From IMG/VR virus record IMGVR_UViG_3300050014_000073, positions 1 through 64,000 of that record: DNA of 64,000 bases; one strand, 5' to 3'. A program made the position numbers and the translations under genes. This stretch comes from a virus. This document shows positions 16,829-24,998 of the stretch, piece by piece. The notes below the pieces were generated by a model that searched no databases, was not told the origin of the DNA, and worked only from the letters and a program-made list of their open reading frames with translations. Position 1 is the stretch's first letter, and the number at the start of each line of letters is the position of its first letter.

Positions 16829-17887
16829 TTACAAATCTGCTGCGAGAATGACGTTGTTCCGCGTTCCGTCCGTACAACGGAACACGCTGGCATTCGAGGT
16901 CTTAGCGAAAGTGACTTCGCATTCATCGTCGATCCCCGTAACGTATTCGAACCATGACGTAATACGGCGAACGGGCCACTTGACAGAAGCTGGCAGCGGA
17001 GTTCCTGTTTTGACAAGATCAATCGAACGTTGGAACTTGCTCGTATTAAGATCAACTGTCACAGTCAGGACGTTTGCCTTGACTTCGATCTCAGCAGCTT
17101 CGTTTTTGTCTACCAGAAATTGACTTGCTACCTGAAGAGCTTTGAGAAGCTCAGATCCTTTGATGACTGCGACGGCTGGGGATTTGACTCTCTCAGCAAG
17201 AGCATCTTTGCACTTGTCGATGGGGTATCCGGCAAGTTTCACGGACAGTGACTGGTAGACGTATCCGTTGGAGAGATCGACGCCGACGCCCGTCTTGTCA
17301 GCGGCAATCTTCCCGTCGTGACCAACGAGGAACTTTGCTACTTCAGCCGGTAGCATGAAATCGTGTTTGACGAGACTTCCAAGACATGCCATCATGAACA
17401 GCGTGTCCGTGACGAGAACTCCGTATCCAGAGCCAAAATAGACAGCCTCGACGTTTTCAGTTCCAGCCATGTTCGGGAGATACTTCACGGCAGTCTTGAG
17501 AGTGGTCTTCTGGTCGTCAGTCAAATCGAACGAGGCAGCGGGCTTCCAGCTTTCATATCCCGTGACGGGAGTGCGTGCGGCGACTTCGAGACGCTGACCG
17601 GACTTCAGCGTGAGCTTGTCTTTCGCGCAGTAAATCTCGATCTCGGTTCCGGTCGCAGTATCTAAGAACGCTTTCAAAGGGCGGCGGTCTAGGAACGACG
17701 TCCAGGCTCCTTTTCCTTCCGTTCCAGCGGCGTGAGCTTCCGCCCAGAGAGCTCCGGTAAGAGCAAGTGATATACTCTTGCCATCTGACTTCAGTCTAAC
17801 GAATTGACTGGAGTCTAGGACGGGACTTGTCTGAACGGAGTCAACGATCTTGAAAGCAGCTTGTAGGTCTTTGGTAGAGATTTTCAT
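16829..17887 (-). CDS. sliding clamp (DnaN-like processivity factor)
   Basis: A 352-residue protein with three repeated alpha/beta segments and the end CTDGTRNNVILAADL, resembling the last strand of bacterial beta clamps. Sequence similarity is distant, but the length, the location directly upstream of the polymerase and the presence of a clamp loader support the call. It starts in an ATGA overlap with the upstream small gene. A clamp would tether the polymerase to DNA. Confidence 0.65.
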   Translation of the reverse strand: MKISTKDLQAAFKIVDSVQTSPVLDSSQFVRLKSDGKSISLALTGALWAEAHAAGTEGKGAWTSFLDRRPLKAFLDTATGTEIEIYCAKDKLTLKSGQRLEVAARTPVTGYESWKPAASFDLTDDQKTTLKTAVKYLPNMAGTENVEAVYFGSGYGVLVTDTLFMMACLGSLVKHDFMLPAEVAKFLVGHDGKIAADKTGVGVDLSNGYVYQSLSVKLAGYPIDKCKDALAERVKSPAVAVIKGSELLKALQVASQFLVDKNEAAEIEVKANVLTVTVDLNTSKFQRSIDLVKTGTPLPASVKWPVRRITSWFEYVTGIDDECEVTFAKTSNASVFRCTDGTRNNVILAADL

Positions 17888-18067
17888 GAAGTTTTCTCGG
17901 CATAGATCCGTTCTAGGATCTCTTCTTGACGGTCAGATAGGGAACCTGAGTCGTCGAACTGTTCCTGAATGGACTCAACGAAGTTTTTCCTCCCACTTCG
18001 TAAGATTCCGTCCTTCTGACTGGATCTTTTCAATCCAGTCTTTGATATCAGAGGCTTTATGAGTCAC
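17884..18067 (-). pseudogene. small conserved phage gene broken by a one-base shift
   Basis: A GTG start at 18067 gives about 30 residues ending KWEEKLR before a stop. In the next frame the conserved continuation reads FVESIQEQFDDSGSLSDRQ and EEILERIYAEKT, ending in an ATGA overlap with the clamp. Removing one A from an A5 run near 17990 restores one continuous protein of about 60 residues of a widespread small phage family (WExxFVES...LSxxQxxILExIYxEKT). Either a real frameshift, programmed slippage, or a homopolymer sequencing error. Confidence 0.7.
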
Positions 18068-18072
18068 AACTA

Positions 18073-18082
18073 ATTATACGGT
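18073..18082 (-). promoter_or_regulatory. ACCGTATAAT junction motif before 18067
   Basis: Contains the GTA TAA end of the 18074 gene and a TATAAT hexamer 5 nt upstream of the GTG start at 18067. Confidence 0.5.
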
Positions 18083-18511
18083 TTCGGGCTTTGGTTTCCC
18101 TAGCAGAGCAAGCTGACAGACTTTTGAATCAGGACAGAGAAACTTACACTCATTCGCAGAAGGGTCATATCCTAGCAGCTCAGTTCCATTGAGGAGAATT
18201 GTTGTTGGCTTCCCAAAACAGGAGATAGAGTAAGGAGCTTTCTGCATTGCTACATAGCAGAACGAACAGATCATCGTCTCGAGACGGTATAGACCTGAAA
18301 TGATCTCCTTCCTGGTAAATCTTCTTTGACAGCGTAAGCACTCAAGTGCCTTGCAGTCTTTAGGAAGCTTGCGGGTCTCTAGGATCGCTGCGTCGGGTAA
18401 GGTCCCCAGCCTAGCTGCTATTCCACCTAACGGACGCGTCCTAGCGACCCGTATGCCTCGCCGTAGCTCTTTAGGGATAGGCGTACCGAAAATATTCGCT
18501 CTAGGAAGCAT
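18074..18511 (-). CDS. Cys-rich zinc-finger protein, 145 aa
   Basis: Contains CLRCQRRF and ICSFCYVAM, spaced as a treble-clef or zinc-ribbon site, followed by a second Cys group (CKFLCPDSKVC). Probably binds zinc and perhaps DNA or RNA. Near its 5' end the coding strand holds a copy of the box-1 motif (18437-18455), so the start may lie downstream of it. Overlaps the sigma-like gene by 11 nt. Confidence 0.6.
   Translation of the reverse strand: MLPRANIFGTPIPKELRRGIRVARTRPLGGIAARLGTLPDAAILETRKLPKDCKALECLRCQRRFTRKEIISGLYRLETMICSFCYVAMQKAPYSISCFGKPTTILLNGTELLGYDPSANECKFLCPDSKVCQLALLGKPKPETV
18437..18455 (-). promoter_or_regulatory. box-1 copy inside the 18074 gene
   Basis: Minus-strand ATACGGGTCGCTAGGACG, 14 matches to the core of the two-box element, followed by TTAGGTGGAAT. 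Either a functional internal promoter or a chance coding match; the spacing (10 nt) differs from the other copies. Confidence 0.35.
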
Positions 18512-19142
18512 AAGTCATAACTGTACGGAAGTCATCTAGCGAAGCATGGCAGCGAGCAAATGTATTGCGAAGGTCTTGAATCATGGAAAGCAGATCAGGA
18601 CTTCCGGCTTTCAGCTCCCCACGAAGTCCAATGAGTACTCCCTCTTGACCGAAGACAATCCAGGTACCGTTCCCATCTGTCTTATAGAATCGTTTCTCGC
18701 GAAGGGCAAATCCGTTCAGCAGACGGTCAACGAATTCCACGACACGATCTGATCCAAATTCGATCACGCGTTCGACAGCGTCGAAAGCAATCTTCCGGCG
18801 TTCGAAACTAGGAATCGACAGATGCTTTGCGTTGCTCAGCTCAACAGTTTCGGCGCTCAGCTTCTTCCGTTGGTAGTGAGCCAGTATCGTGAGGCACTCA
18901 CGCTCGGCGACCCACCAGACCCAGGTACTTTCCTTTACACGAGTCCGGTCGTACTTCTTTCTCTGCTTGTGGATGTGAAGAGCTACGTCGGCAATCATGT
19001 CCTCCACATCATATCCGCTTTGGACGTTGGGAGGAAGCATCTTCCACCAGTGAAGAACTCTCTGACTGACAATACCAAGATTTCGTGTGATCAGATTAGA
19101 CTGATACGCGGCTTGGGAGTACGAACGATAGGAGGAGGGCAC
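18501..19142 (-). CDS. RNA polymerase sigma-factor-like protein
   Basis: A 213-residue protein whose first 100 residues fit sigma region 2. A helical N-terminus is followed by YDVEDMIADVALHIHKQRKKYD, then STWVWWVAERECLTILAHYQRK, matching the core-binding and -10 recognition helices in order. A typical region 4 HTH is not obvious. If real it would redirect host RNA polymerase to phage promoters, and the repeated two-box elements are candidate targets. It overlaps the FEN gene by 52 nt, so its true start may be internal. Confidence 0.5.
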   Translation of the reverse strand: MPSSYRSYSQAAYQSNLITRNLGIVSQRVLHWWKMLPPNVQSGYDVEDMIADVALHIHKQRKKYDRTRVKESTWVWWVAERECLTILAHYQRKKLSAETVELSNAKHLSIPSFERRKIAFDAVERVIEFGSDRVVEFVDRLLNGFALREKRFYKTDGNGTWIVFGQEGVLIGLRGELKAGSPDLLSMIQDLRNTFARCHASLDDFRTVMTYAS

Positions 19143-20116
19143 GAAGGCGGAGTCCTTTCTGTATTTGATTTGACTTCGAAGAACTTGTGACGGAGCGCTA
19201 GAAGCGACACCATGTTGCGGTCCGCAAGAAACTGTTCGAACTTCAGCTTGGCAGCTGCTCGTTCAATATTACTTCTCCAAAACGGTTCGGTTCGGTAAGA
19301 TGGGATTCCATGAGCTTCGATGCAGGACTTGATTCGGGGATCGTACCAGGAAGTAGGAATCTGAGCAGCGTAATATGACTTCTTGATCTCGGGCCAGATT
19401 GGTTCTAGGTTTGCGTGAAGAAGCCGGAAGCTAGGAATCTGGTCTTTAAATCCTGGAAGTCCTAAGTCAGCGCCGTCTTTCAGCAGCTTGATTGCCGTCT
19501 TCGGTCCCATCCCGCGCATTGGCTTGATATTGTCACAGGAGTCCCCGCCAAGTGCGAGGTATTCATCCCAGACGTGAACCGGGATTCCGAACTCCTTCTC
19601 GACGTCGGTGTGTGAGATCCGGCGGAAGTTTCCGTTTTCCTTCTTGGGAACGAGAACTTGTACGCGGGAGTTGAGCAACTGGTAGAAGTCTTTGTCAGTA
19701 CTGAATATGAGCACGTCGTCCTTCAAGATCTTCGACAGTACTCCAATGACATCGTCAGCCTCAAGTCCCATCACGCTGACGCTGGAATAGCCTAGCAATG
19801 TCAGGATGTTGAAAACTTCTGGAAGTTGAGCGAGAATCCCTCGGTACTCGTCATTGTTATGATTGCGGTTTGCTTTGTACTTCGTGACTACGTCTTCGCG
19901 CCAGTTGCGGGGTTTTGCTGCGCCTGGAATTGGAATGCCATGGTCCCATACCCACAAGATCCTTGGAGAGACGTTTTGCCGTAAGTCATGAAGGGTTTTC
20001 AGGATGCCGTATATGATACCAGTGGGTTTGCTTTCGTACGAGAGGTTGTGGAATGCGTAGTGAGCCCGAAATACGGTGTTCATTACATCCACGAGGATTA
20101 CAGGAGACTGTGGCAT
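19091..20116 (-). CDS. 5'-3' exonuclease / flap endonuclease
   Basis: A 341-residue FEN-family nuclease like T5 D15 and the PolI N-terminal domain. Acidic residues appear in ILVDVMNTVFRAHYAF, MGLEADDVIGVLS and IFSTDKDFYQLL. A helix-hairpin-helix follows at DNIKPMRGMGPKTAIKLL. It removes RNA primers and flaps. The polymerase of this phage lacks a 5' nuclease domain, so this separate enzyme fits. Start is 1 nt after the stop of the HTH gene. Confidence 0.9.
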   Translation of the reverse strand: MPQSPVILVDVMNTVFRAHYAFHNLSYESKPTGIIYGILKTLHDLRQNVSPRILWVWDHGIPIPGAAKPRNWREDVVTKYKANRNHNNDEYRGILAQLPEVFNILTLLGYSSVSVMGLEADDVIGVLSKILKDDVLIFSTDKDFYQLLNSRVQVLVPKKENGNFRRISHTDVEKEFGIPVHVWDEYLALGGDSCDNIKPMRGMGPKTAIKLLKDGADLGLPGFKDQIPSFRLLHANLEPIWPEIKKSYYAAQIPTSWYDPRIKSCIEAHGIPSYRTEPFWRSNIERAAAKLKFEQFLADRNMVSLLALRHKFFEVKSNTERTPPSCPPPIVRTPKPRISLI

Positions 20117-20117
20117 G

Positions 20118-20291
20118 TTACGCTACGTTCTTGTAAGTCTTACCACGCAGGATGTTGGAAATGGTTGCTTGGGTGACCCCGAGTTTATCCGCAACCTTTT
20201 TCTGGGTCAGTTCTTCACGAGGCTGAAGAACTTTGCGTACCCACTCGACTTGAGCAGATGAGAGAGAAGCAGAACCTTTTTTACGTGCCAT
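20118..20291 (-). CDS. small helix-turn-helix regulator, 57 aa
   Basis: Starts MARKKGSASLS. Residues about 29-50 read LTQKKVADKLGVTQATISNI, a classic HTH of the XRE/Cro type. It is probably a DNA-binding regulator. A strong sigma-70-type promoter and a perfect 12-bp palindrome sit at its start (20292-20329), which suggests autoregulation. One nucleotide separates it from the FEN gene. Confidence 0.75.
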   Translation of the reverse strand: MARKKGSASLSSAQVEWVRKVLQPREELTQKKVADKLGVTQATISNILRGKTYKNVA

Positions 20292-20329
20292 ACTTTATAA
20301 AGTATAACGTATTGATTGGGAGTAGTAAA
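20292..20329 (-). promoter_or_regulatory. sigma-70-type promoter with operator palindrome for the HTH gene
   Basis: Minus strand: -35 TTTACT (20324-20329), 17-nt spacer, -10 TATACT (20301-20306). The palindrome ACTTTATAAAGT (20292-20303) overlaps the -10 and abuts the ATG. Placement suggests repression by the encoded HTH protein. Confidence 0.65.
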
Positions 20330-20344
20330 GGAATATTTATTCCG

Positions 20345-21235
20345 CTACTTTAGGAGCAGACGAGCTCGGGTTCCCCACGTGTAAGGAACCAAGTTATTCG
20401 TGATCAGAGCTTGTAGTTCTTCTAGCGGAGCTTCATCAGCAGGAAGTCGGACGGGCCACACGATACTGACAGGATTCTTCCAGCGTTCAACGAGCTTCTC
20501 GGCGACGTGAACCGTTCCCTTCCGTCCTACGGAATCCGGGTCAGGATAGAGAACCAAGTGTTTGCAGGAACTCTCGGAAATCTGTTGGAGTTGAATATCC
20601 GTCAAATCGTGTCCTAGGAGTGAAGCGGAGCCGGAATCCGTGACCTGAGCAATCCGGAGTGCTTTGATTGCTCCTTCACTGAGAATCGTCACTTCCTGCT
20701 TCGGGTCAAATCTGAACAGGTATTTTTCCCCGCGACTATTGAGGTACTTCGGCGTAGAGTCGGTGAACGTTCGGGCGTTGATTGCCTTTAGCTCCTTGTC
20801 TACGAAAACCGGGAACAGGATTCGATAAGCATATCTTCCACCGTACGAAACTCCGATACGATTCTCCCGGATCTGCTCTTCCGTGATTCCACGGTCTAGG
20901 ATATACTTCTTGGCTTGGCAATCGAGATCGTCATAGACGCGAGTGAGAACCTGGAAATCCTTTGGGAACTCAACGCGCTCAAAGTTCCCGGAATCTGGAG
21001 CTTTCTCGACTCCTGTGACCTCGGCTGAAATCCCAAGTTGCTTGAGAACAGGAACGATAGCGTATCTATGCTTCCAATTGCACTTCCCGTTAAAACACCT
21101 GCCCCATTGTTGGGTTGTATGCACACACAGAAGAAGTCGAGGATCATTGCAAAAAGGACACGCGATGTGAATCTTACCGTCATGCCCCTGGCGGAACTTA
21201 ATACCTCTGCGAAGGAGAGCTTCCTGGAAAGTCAT
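20345..21235 (-). CDS. DNA primase (CHC2 zinc finger plus TOPRIM)
   Basis: A 296-residue protein. The N-terminal zinc finger is CPFCND, a His, then CFNGKC. The RNA-polymerase-type core has YRILFPVFVDKELKAINAR, and the TOPRIM domain has ILSEGAIKALRI, then LYPDPDSVGRKG. It makes RNA primers for lagging-strand synthesis and would work with the DnaB-like helicase at 23417. Its ATG lies in an 18-bp block that is repeated at 22117-22134. Confidence 0.88.
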   Translation of the reverse strand: MTFQEALLRRGIKFRQGHDGKIHIACPFCNDPRLLLCVHTTQQWGRCFNGKCNWKHRYAIVPVLKQLGISAEVTGVEKAPDSGNFERVEFPKDFQVLTRVYDDLDCQAKKYILDRGITEEQIRENRIGVSYGGRYAYRILFPVFVDKELKAINARTFTDSTPKYLNSRGEKYLFRFDPKQEVTILSEGAIKALRIAQVTDSGSASLLGHDLTDIQLQQISESSCKHLVLYPDPDSVGRKGTVHVAEKLVERWKNPVSIVWPVRLPADEAPLEELQALITNNLVPYTWGTRARLLLK

Positions 21236-21245
21236 GTCAACTTTA
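21228..21245. repeat. 18-bp direct repeat flanking the PEP-CTERM cassette, copy 1
   Basis: AAAGTCATGTCAACTTTA, which includes the primase start codon on the minus strand. An identical copy lies at 22117-22134. The two bracket an 871-bp segment. Confidence 0.85.
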
Positions 21246-21250
21246 TAAAA

Positions 21251-21274
21251 GGGCGGATTACGCGCCGCCCCGCG
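21251..21274. repeat. GC hairpin repeat, copy 1
   Basis: GGGCGGATTACGCGCCGCCC with a 6-bp GGGCGG/CCGCCC stem. A 23/24-identical copy lies at 21927-21950 at the other end of the PEP-CTERM gene. Terminator-like in both orientations. Confidence 0.65.
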
Positions 21275-21298
21275 TGGTTGAACTGCCCTTTTCTTTCG

Positions 21299-21907
21299 CT
21301 ACTGGATGGGCTCTGGCCGCCTGCGCCGCATTAGACTCAATGCCAAAAGTCCCGCCCCGAGCAGAAATAGCGAGGTTGGCTCAGGCGCATTGGAGGATGC
21401 CACGAAAGCCTGGGTGCCACTCCCGGCCACTGGCTCGATATATTCCACCGAGCCGAAATTGAACGTTGGGATCTCGGAGCTTGCCGTCCAGAGGTAGGAA
21501 GCCATACTCGCGGTCGTCGCAAAGGCCCCCTGGTCGAAGACGTTCCACATATCCTGCTGGATGTCGATCTGCGACTGCGGTGTAGGCGTTAGCAGTGTCG
21601 AAAGCACGCCAATCAATTCGTAGCCTTGGAGTGCTCCCCGATCGGCGGAGAACATGCCGGAGGACGCCGCCTCGCCCAGCGTGTCGATATTGGCCATCCA
21701 GCTTTCGCCGGTTGTGATTTCGTTGAATAGGTCGTAGCAGTCGGCGGATATGTCCAGACTTCCGACTGTGAGAAAGTAAGGCAGAACGTAATCGGAGCCG
21801 TTGTTTACCCCGGTTGTCCCGTTGAATGTGACCTGAATCGTTTCCGCATTCAGGCAAATTGTACCCACCAATAAGGCCATGGCGAGCAGTTTAATCGTCG
21901 TTTTCAT
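21299..21907 (-). CDS. secreted PEP-CTERM sorting-domain protein
   Basis: About 202 residues. Sec signal MKTTIKLLAMALLVG with a cleavage site near NAE, a beta-rich middle, and the C-terminal exosortase signal APEPTSLFLLGAGLLALSLM followed by RRRR. PEP-CTERM proteins are exported and processed by a bacterial exosortase, so this is a bacterial-type cargo gene in a replication operon. AGGAGGA precedes this ATG. An in-frame ATG at 22000 with its own AGGAGA could add 31 residues. The gene is bracketed by 18-bp direct repeats and hairpins. Confidence 0.85.
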   Translation of the reverse strand: MKTTIKLLAMALLVGTICLNAETIQVTFNGTTGVNNGSDYVLPYFLTVGSLDISADCYDLFNEITTGESWMANIDTLGEAASSGMFSADRGALQGYELIGVLSTLLTPTPQSQIDIQQDMWNVFDQGAFATTASMASYLWTASSEIPTFNFGSVEYIEPVAGSGTQAFVASSNAPEPTSLFLLGAGLLALSLMRRRRPEPIQ

Positions 21908-21926
21908 GTTGTGTTCATTCCTCCTG

Positions 21927-21950
21927 GGCGGATTACGCACCGCCCCGCGC
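21927..21950. repeat. GC hairpin repeat, copy 2
   Basis: Same 24-nt sequence as 21251-21274 except one base; lies between the two possible starts of the PEP-CTERM gene. Confidence 0.65.
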
Positions 21951-22116
21951 TGTACCTGGTCCACTAGATTCTGCAAGGCGTGATAGGTTTTCTCAAGCAT
22001 CTTCGTCTCCTTTTTGATCCAGTTTCTAATCCCTTAATTTGCTCTCAGTCCGGGATCGACATTATTGGGACTTGCAAGATAGACTGTCATGTGTTTGCTC
22101 AACAGGGTGAGTCTTT

Positions 22117-22134
22117 AAAGTCATGTCAACTTTA
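22117..22134. repeat. 18-bp direct repeat flanking the PEP-CTERM cassette, copy 2
   Basis: Identical to 21228-21245. Here it contains the stop codon of the 22121 gene, whose TGA would overlap a primase-like ATG, showing that the original gene junction was duplicated when the cassette arrived. Confidence 0.85.
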
Positions 22135-22532
22135 CAGGAATCAGGTACTCTTGTATACAGTCGAGAGTGTAGTTCTGATTCGGATTCGGATCGTGGGCAA
22201 TATCCGCCTTCCAATAGACCTTATTTGGATCGGGGCCTTCTTCTGAAAGGAATTTCAAAACGACGGAATGTCTCTCCTCAGTTCCTACTACTGAAAAGAA
22301 CCCTAGTCCGTATACTCCGATAGCACAGACGGAGTCTTCCGGGTGGAAGTAGAGAAATCCATATCCTTGCTCTTCTAGCCAGTCCATTGCAGGATCAAAC
22401 CAAGCCTTTCCCGGTCCAAATTCAGAGAAGTTAGGTACCTCGTCGAGAGGCAGGTCCAAGATACTAGCAAAAGCTGCTTGCAGACAATTGCCTTGAAGCT
22501 TCCCGAACTTATTTTTGAAATACCGGCGTCAT
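22121..22532 (-). pseudogene. conserved small protein, N-terminus displaced by a one-base shift
   Basis: GGAGGAACC precedes an ATG at 22532 giving MTPVFQK then a stop. In another frame the conserved body continues KLQGNCLQAAFASILDLPL and EVPNF. Removing one A from an A5 run near 22513 joins them into about 136 residues. The NCxxAAxASIL motif suggests a papain/C39-like cysteine-protease fold, but this is tentative. If the shift is real, translation could still start at TTG 22459, giving 112 residues without the Cys motif. Confidence 0.6.
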
Positions 22533-22553
22533 GGTTCCTCCGGGAACACTAGG

Positions 22554-23420
22554 TCATATCACAAGTTTTCTTGCAAGAACTCTTTGTATTCCAGCATCAG
22601 TATCAAGAACAGACCACGACTTGATTTTACTGCTTGCCTTCTTGATCTCTATAGCAATTGCTTCCGCGACGGCGGGAACGACTGCGTTCCCACACATTCG
22701 TTTACGAACGGCATCAGAAAATCCCGAAGTCCAGCCAATTGGAAATCCAAATCCGTATTCATACTCTTCCGCCAAAAGACGCCGTAACCCTTTTCCGGAC
22801 TTCCAAACGAAATTTGCATTACGAACATTTCCGCCTTCTTGTGACATAAGACAACCCAAAACTGCATGTTGAACTTTAGACAGCGCTTTACGAGATGATG
22901 GATTAGTTGCTTGGACATGAAACATTCGAATTGCAGTTTTGGAAGTACAGCCAACGACAAAGGCTCTTTCGCGGTTTTGAGGTACAAATTGGGAGGCGTT
23001 CGCCCAGATAACAACGACTGCGTATCCGCAGGCTTCCAGTGCGAGAGCGAACTCGTTAACATTTGGTGAAGGAACATTCTCGCGGACCACCCACCGAGGC
23101 GCGAGTCGTGCTGCCACGGCAAGGTAGTATCCGGACAAGTCGGGATGACGGCTTTCATGATTTCCTTTCGCAATAGAGCGCGCGGGGCAGGGGTCTCCTC
23201 CGATGATTACATCTGGAACTGGAATGGGATTGTTCCCTAAAAGTCTAGTTTTTAGAAGATCCTTGACATCAGAATAAATTGGAACTCCAGGAAACTTGTT
23301 ATGAAGCCGTTGACAGGATCGGTCTTTCTCACAGAACCAGATTGTCTTGAATCCTGCGTTGCAAAAGCCGAGATCCATTCCTCCGATTCCTGAGAACAGA
23401 CTTCCAACCGTCAGCTTCAC
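22554..23420 (-). CDS. DNA (cytosine-5) methyltransferase
   Basis: 288 residues. Motif I is VGSLFSGIGGMDLGF, motif IV GGDPCPARS with the catalytic Cys, motif VI VRENVPSP, motif VIII PQNRERAFVVG, and motif X KRMCGNAVVPAVAEAIA. It transfers a methyl group from SAM to cytosine C5 in DNA, probably protecting phage DNA from host restriction; no partner endonuclease is seen. It overlaps the helicase gene by 4 nt (ATGA type). Confidence 0.9.
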   Translation of the reverse strand: MKLTVGSLFSGIGGMDLGFCNAGFKTIWFCEKDRSCQRLHNKFPGVPIYSDVKDLLKTRLLGNNPIPVPDVIIGGDPCPARSIAKGNHESRHPDLSGYYLAVAARLAPRWVVRENVPSPNVNEFALALEACGYAVVVIWANASQFVPQNRERAFVVGCTSKTAIRMFHVQATNPSSRKALSKVQHAVLGCLMSQEGGNVRNANFVWKSGKGLRRLLAEEYEYGFGFPIGWTSGFSDAVRKRMCGNAVVPAVAEAIAIEIKKASSKIKSWSVLDTDAGIQRVLARKLVI

Positions 23421-24787
23421 GGTTCCTCCGGAACGGCATTCATTTTCGCATACCGGGCCGTCGCTTCTGCGTCGTATATGCTTCCCTGCTTCAAGTCCGG
23501 GACGATCTCACACCCAATTTCCATCCGGGCGTTTTTATGCGCCGCAACCCATAAGTAAATCGAATCTTCAGTCCAGTCCCCTTTTCCCATCGAGATTCCA
23601 CAAGCGACTTTCCGCATCTTGCCGATGTCTTCGGCAACACGATCCCCGCTCAGGATCTTGAGATTCCGCGTATCACGCTGGGTCTGAGCAGCTACCCAGC
23701 CCACCTGGTTGTACCGAGCCATGAACTGCCGCAAGCCTCGATAGACATCGTCAGATTCAAACCGCTTCTCGGAATATTTCCGGCTCGGTCGGATTTCCTC
23801 ATCATAGTCAATGAGCGTCGCATCAGGTATGAATCCCTCATCTCGAAATGACCCGACGGCAGATTCAAGAGTTGCAAGAGTAAATCCCCCCTCCGTCCCA
23901 TCATAGATCTTGATCTTCCCGTGAACTGAGTTCTTGAACTTCTCAAATCTCTTGGTAAGAGTCTGAGGATAGTCTGCCAGTCCAATCATCGAAATATGCG
24001 AGACGATTGCGTCCAGCCGGTCCTCGACAGTTTTTCGTGGGTCTTCAAGTGTGACGTACAGTACATTGAGCCTCTGCCGTGCGTAGGCGATCGCTAGCCA
24101 CTCTAAGAACATACTTTTGCCCCGTTTGTACGGGGCCAGGACCATGCCCAGCTCCTTAGGTGCTACAAGAGGGACGATCTGGTCGAGAGGTTCAATAAGA
24201 GAGTAGGGAACCCGAACATGCTTTCGTTCAGCTAGACGGCGGGCGATACGGTCATCGAGAGTTGACAGATAGTCAGTAGTCCGGTTCTCGTTCTGGAGAA
24301 CAAGAACTCCCTTCCTGACGATCTCTGCCCACTTCTCGTCTGTGAGCTGTCCCGAAGAGTGAAGATCGACTAACTCTTCTATCGCGTTCTTGCGAAGCTG
24401 GTTGCTTTTGAACTTGACAACCTTTTCTACTAAGGCATCCGGAGCTGAGAGCTTGAGTTTCTCTATTGAAGCAACGTACTCGAAAAGTTCGGCTTTCTGC
24501 ATTGCCCCAAGATCAAGCTGATGGGCATACTCTAAGACGTCGGACTGCGCCAGTTTCCCGAGAGGTTCGTGATGTTTCTTCCAGAACTCCAACGCTCGTT
24601 CCGCTACAATCCAGCGAGCTCGGCCGCGAGGCGCTGCTTTGTCAGGACGGAAATCTTCGGGTGACAGTAACGTTCCACACTGCTTCAGAGTATGATGATC
24701 GAGAACGAGAAGAGCAACCAGACTGTCCTGGAAGTGTGTGTCGTCCCACCAGCGGCTTGGAGATGGATGTTTGGAGGCTATAGACAT
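23417..24787 (-). CDS. DnaB-like replicative helicase
   Basis: 456 residues with an N-terminal DnaB-type helical domain (about 1-110), a linker, and a RecA-like ATPase. Walker A is the variant APYKRGKSMF, Walker B is ATLIDYDEEI, and later come WVAAQTQRD and a sensor region. It unwinds DNA at the fork and would bind the primase at 20345. A hexanucleotide repeat array lies immediately upstream of its start. Confidence 0.82.
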   Translation of the reverse strand: MSIASKHPSPSRWWDDTHFQDSLVALLVLDHHTLKQCGTLLSPEDFRPDKAAPRGRARWIVAERALEFWKKHHEPLGKLAQSDVLEYAHQLDLGAMQKAELFEYVASIEKLKLSAPDALVEKVVKFKSNQLRKNAIEELVDLHSSGQLTDEKWAEIVRKGVLVLQNENRTTDYLSTLDDRIARRLAERKHVRVPYSLIEPLDQIVPLVAPKELGMVLAPYKRGKSMFLEWLAIAYARQRLNVLYVTLEDPRKTVEDRLDAIVSHISMIGLADYPQTLTKRFEKFKNSVHGKIKIYDGTEGGFTLATLESAVGSFRDEGFIPDATLIDYDEEIRPSRKYSEKRFESDDVYRGLRQFMARYNQVGWVAAQTQRDTRNLKILSGDRVAEDIGKMRKVACGISMGKGDWTEDSIYLWVAAHKNARMEIGCEIVPDLKQGSIYDAEATARYAKMNAVPEEP

Positions 24788-24799
24788 TGAACTAGGTTA

Positions 24800-24973
24800 T
24801 GACCGCGACTCCGACCCCGACCGCGACCCCGACCCCGACCGCGGCCTCAACCCCGACTGCGACCACGACCGCGACCCCGACCCCGACCACGACCTCGACC
24901 ACGACCGCGACCCCGACCCCGACCGTGACCTCAACCCCGACTGCGACCACGACCGCGACCCCGACCCCGACCA
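24800..24973. repeat. degenerate hexanucleotide array (GACCNC)n, copy 1
   Basis: About 29 tandem hexamers of the form GACCNC (+ strand), the fifth base varying freely, with an occasional CTCAACC. It ends in a 29-nt unique block (24969-24997) that is identical after the second array. Open frames through it (VG/AV or WS/GS repeats) follow from the period and are not taken as genes. It sits between the helicase and the 24999 gene. Confidence 0.85.
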
Positions 24974-24998
24974 TTTATGAAGTTTGTTCCAACGCATA

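Noticed and set aside
16829-17055. A longer N-terminus for the polymerase N-terminal chain
   Set aside because: The extra 77 residues would overlap the clamp gene by 230 nt; the ATG at 16824, 4 nt after the clamp stop, is preferred.
18030-18060. TTTCAATCCA near 18030 as another CRISPR repeat
   Set aside because: Only 10 bases match and the rest of the 33-nt repeat is absent; it is coding sequence of the broken small gene.
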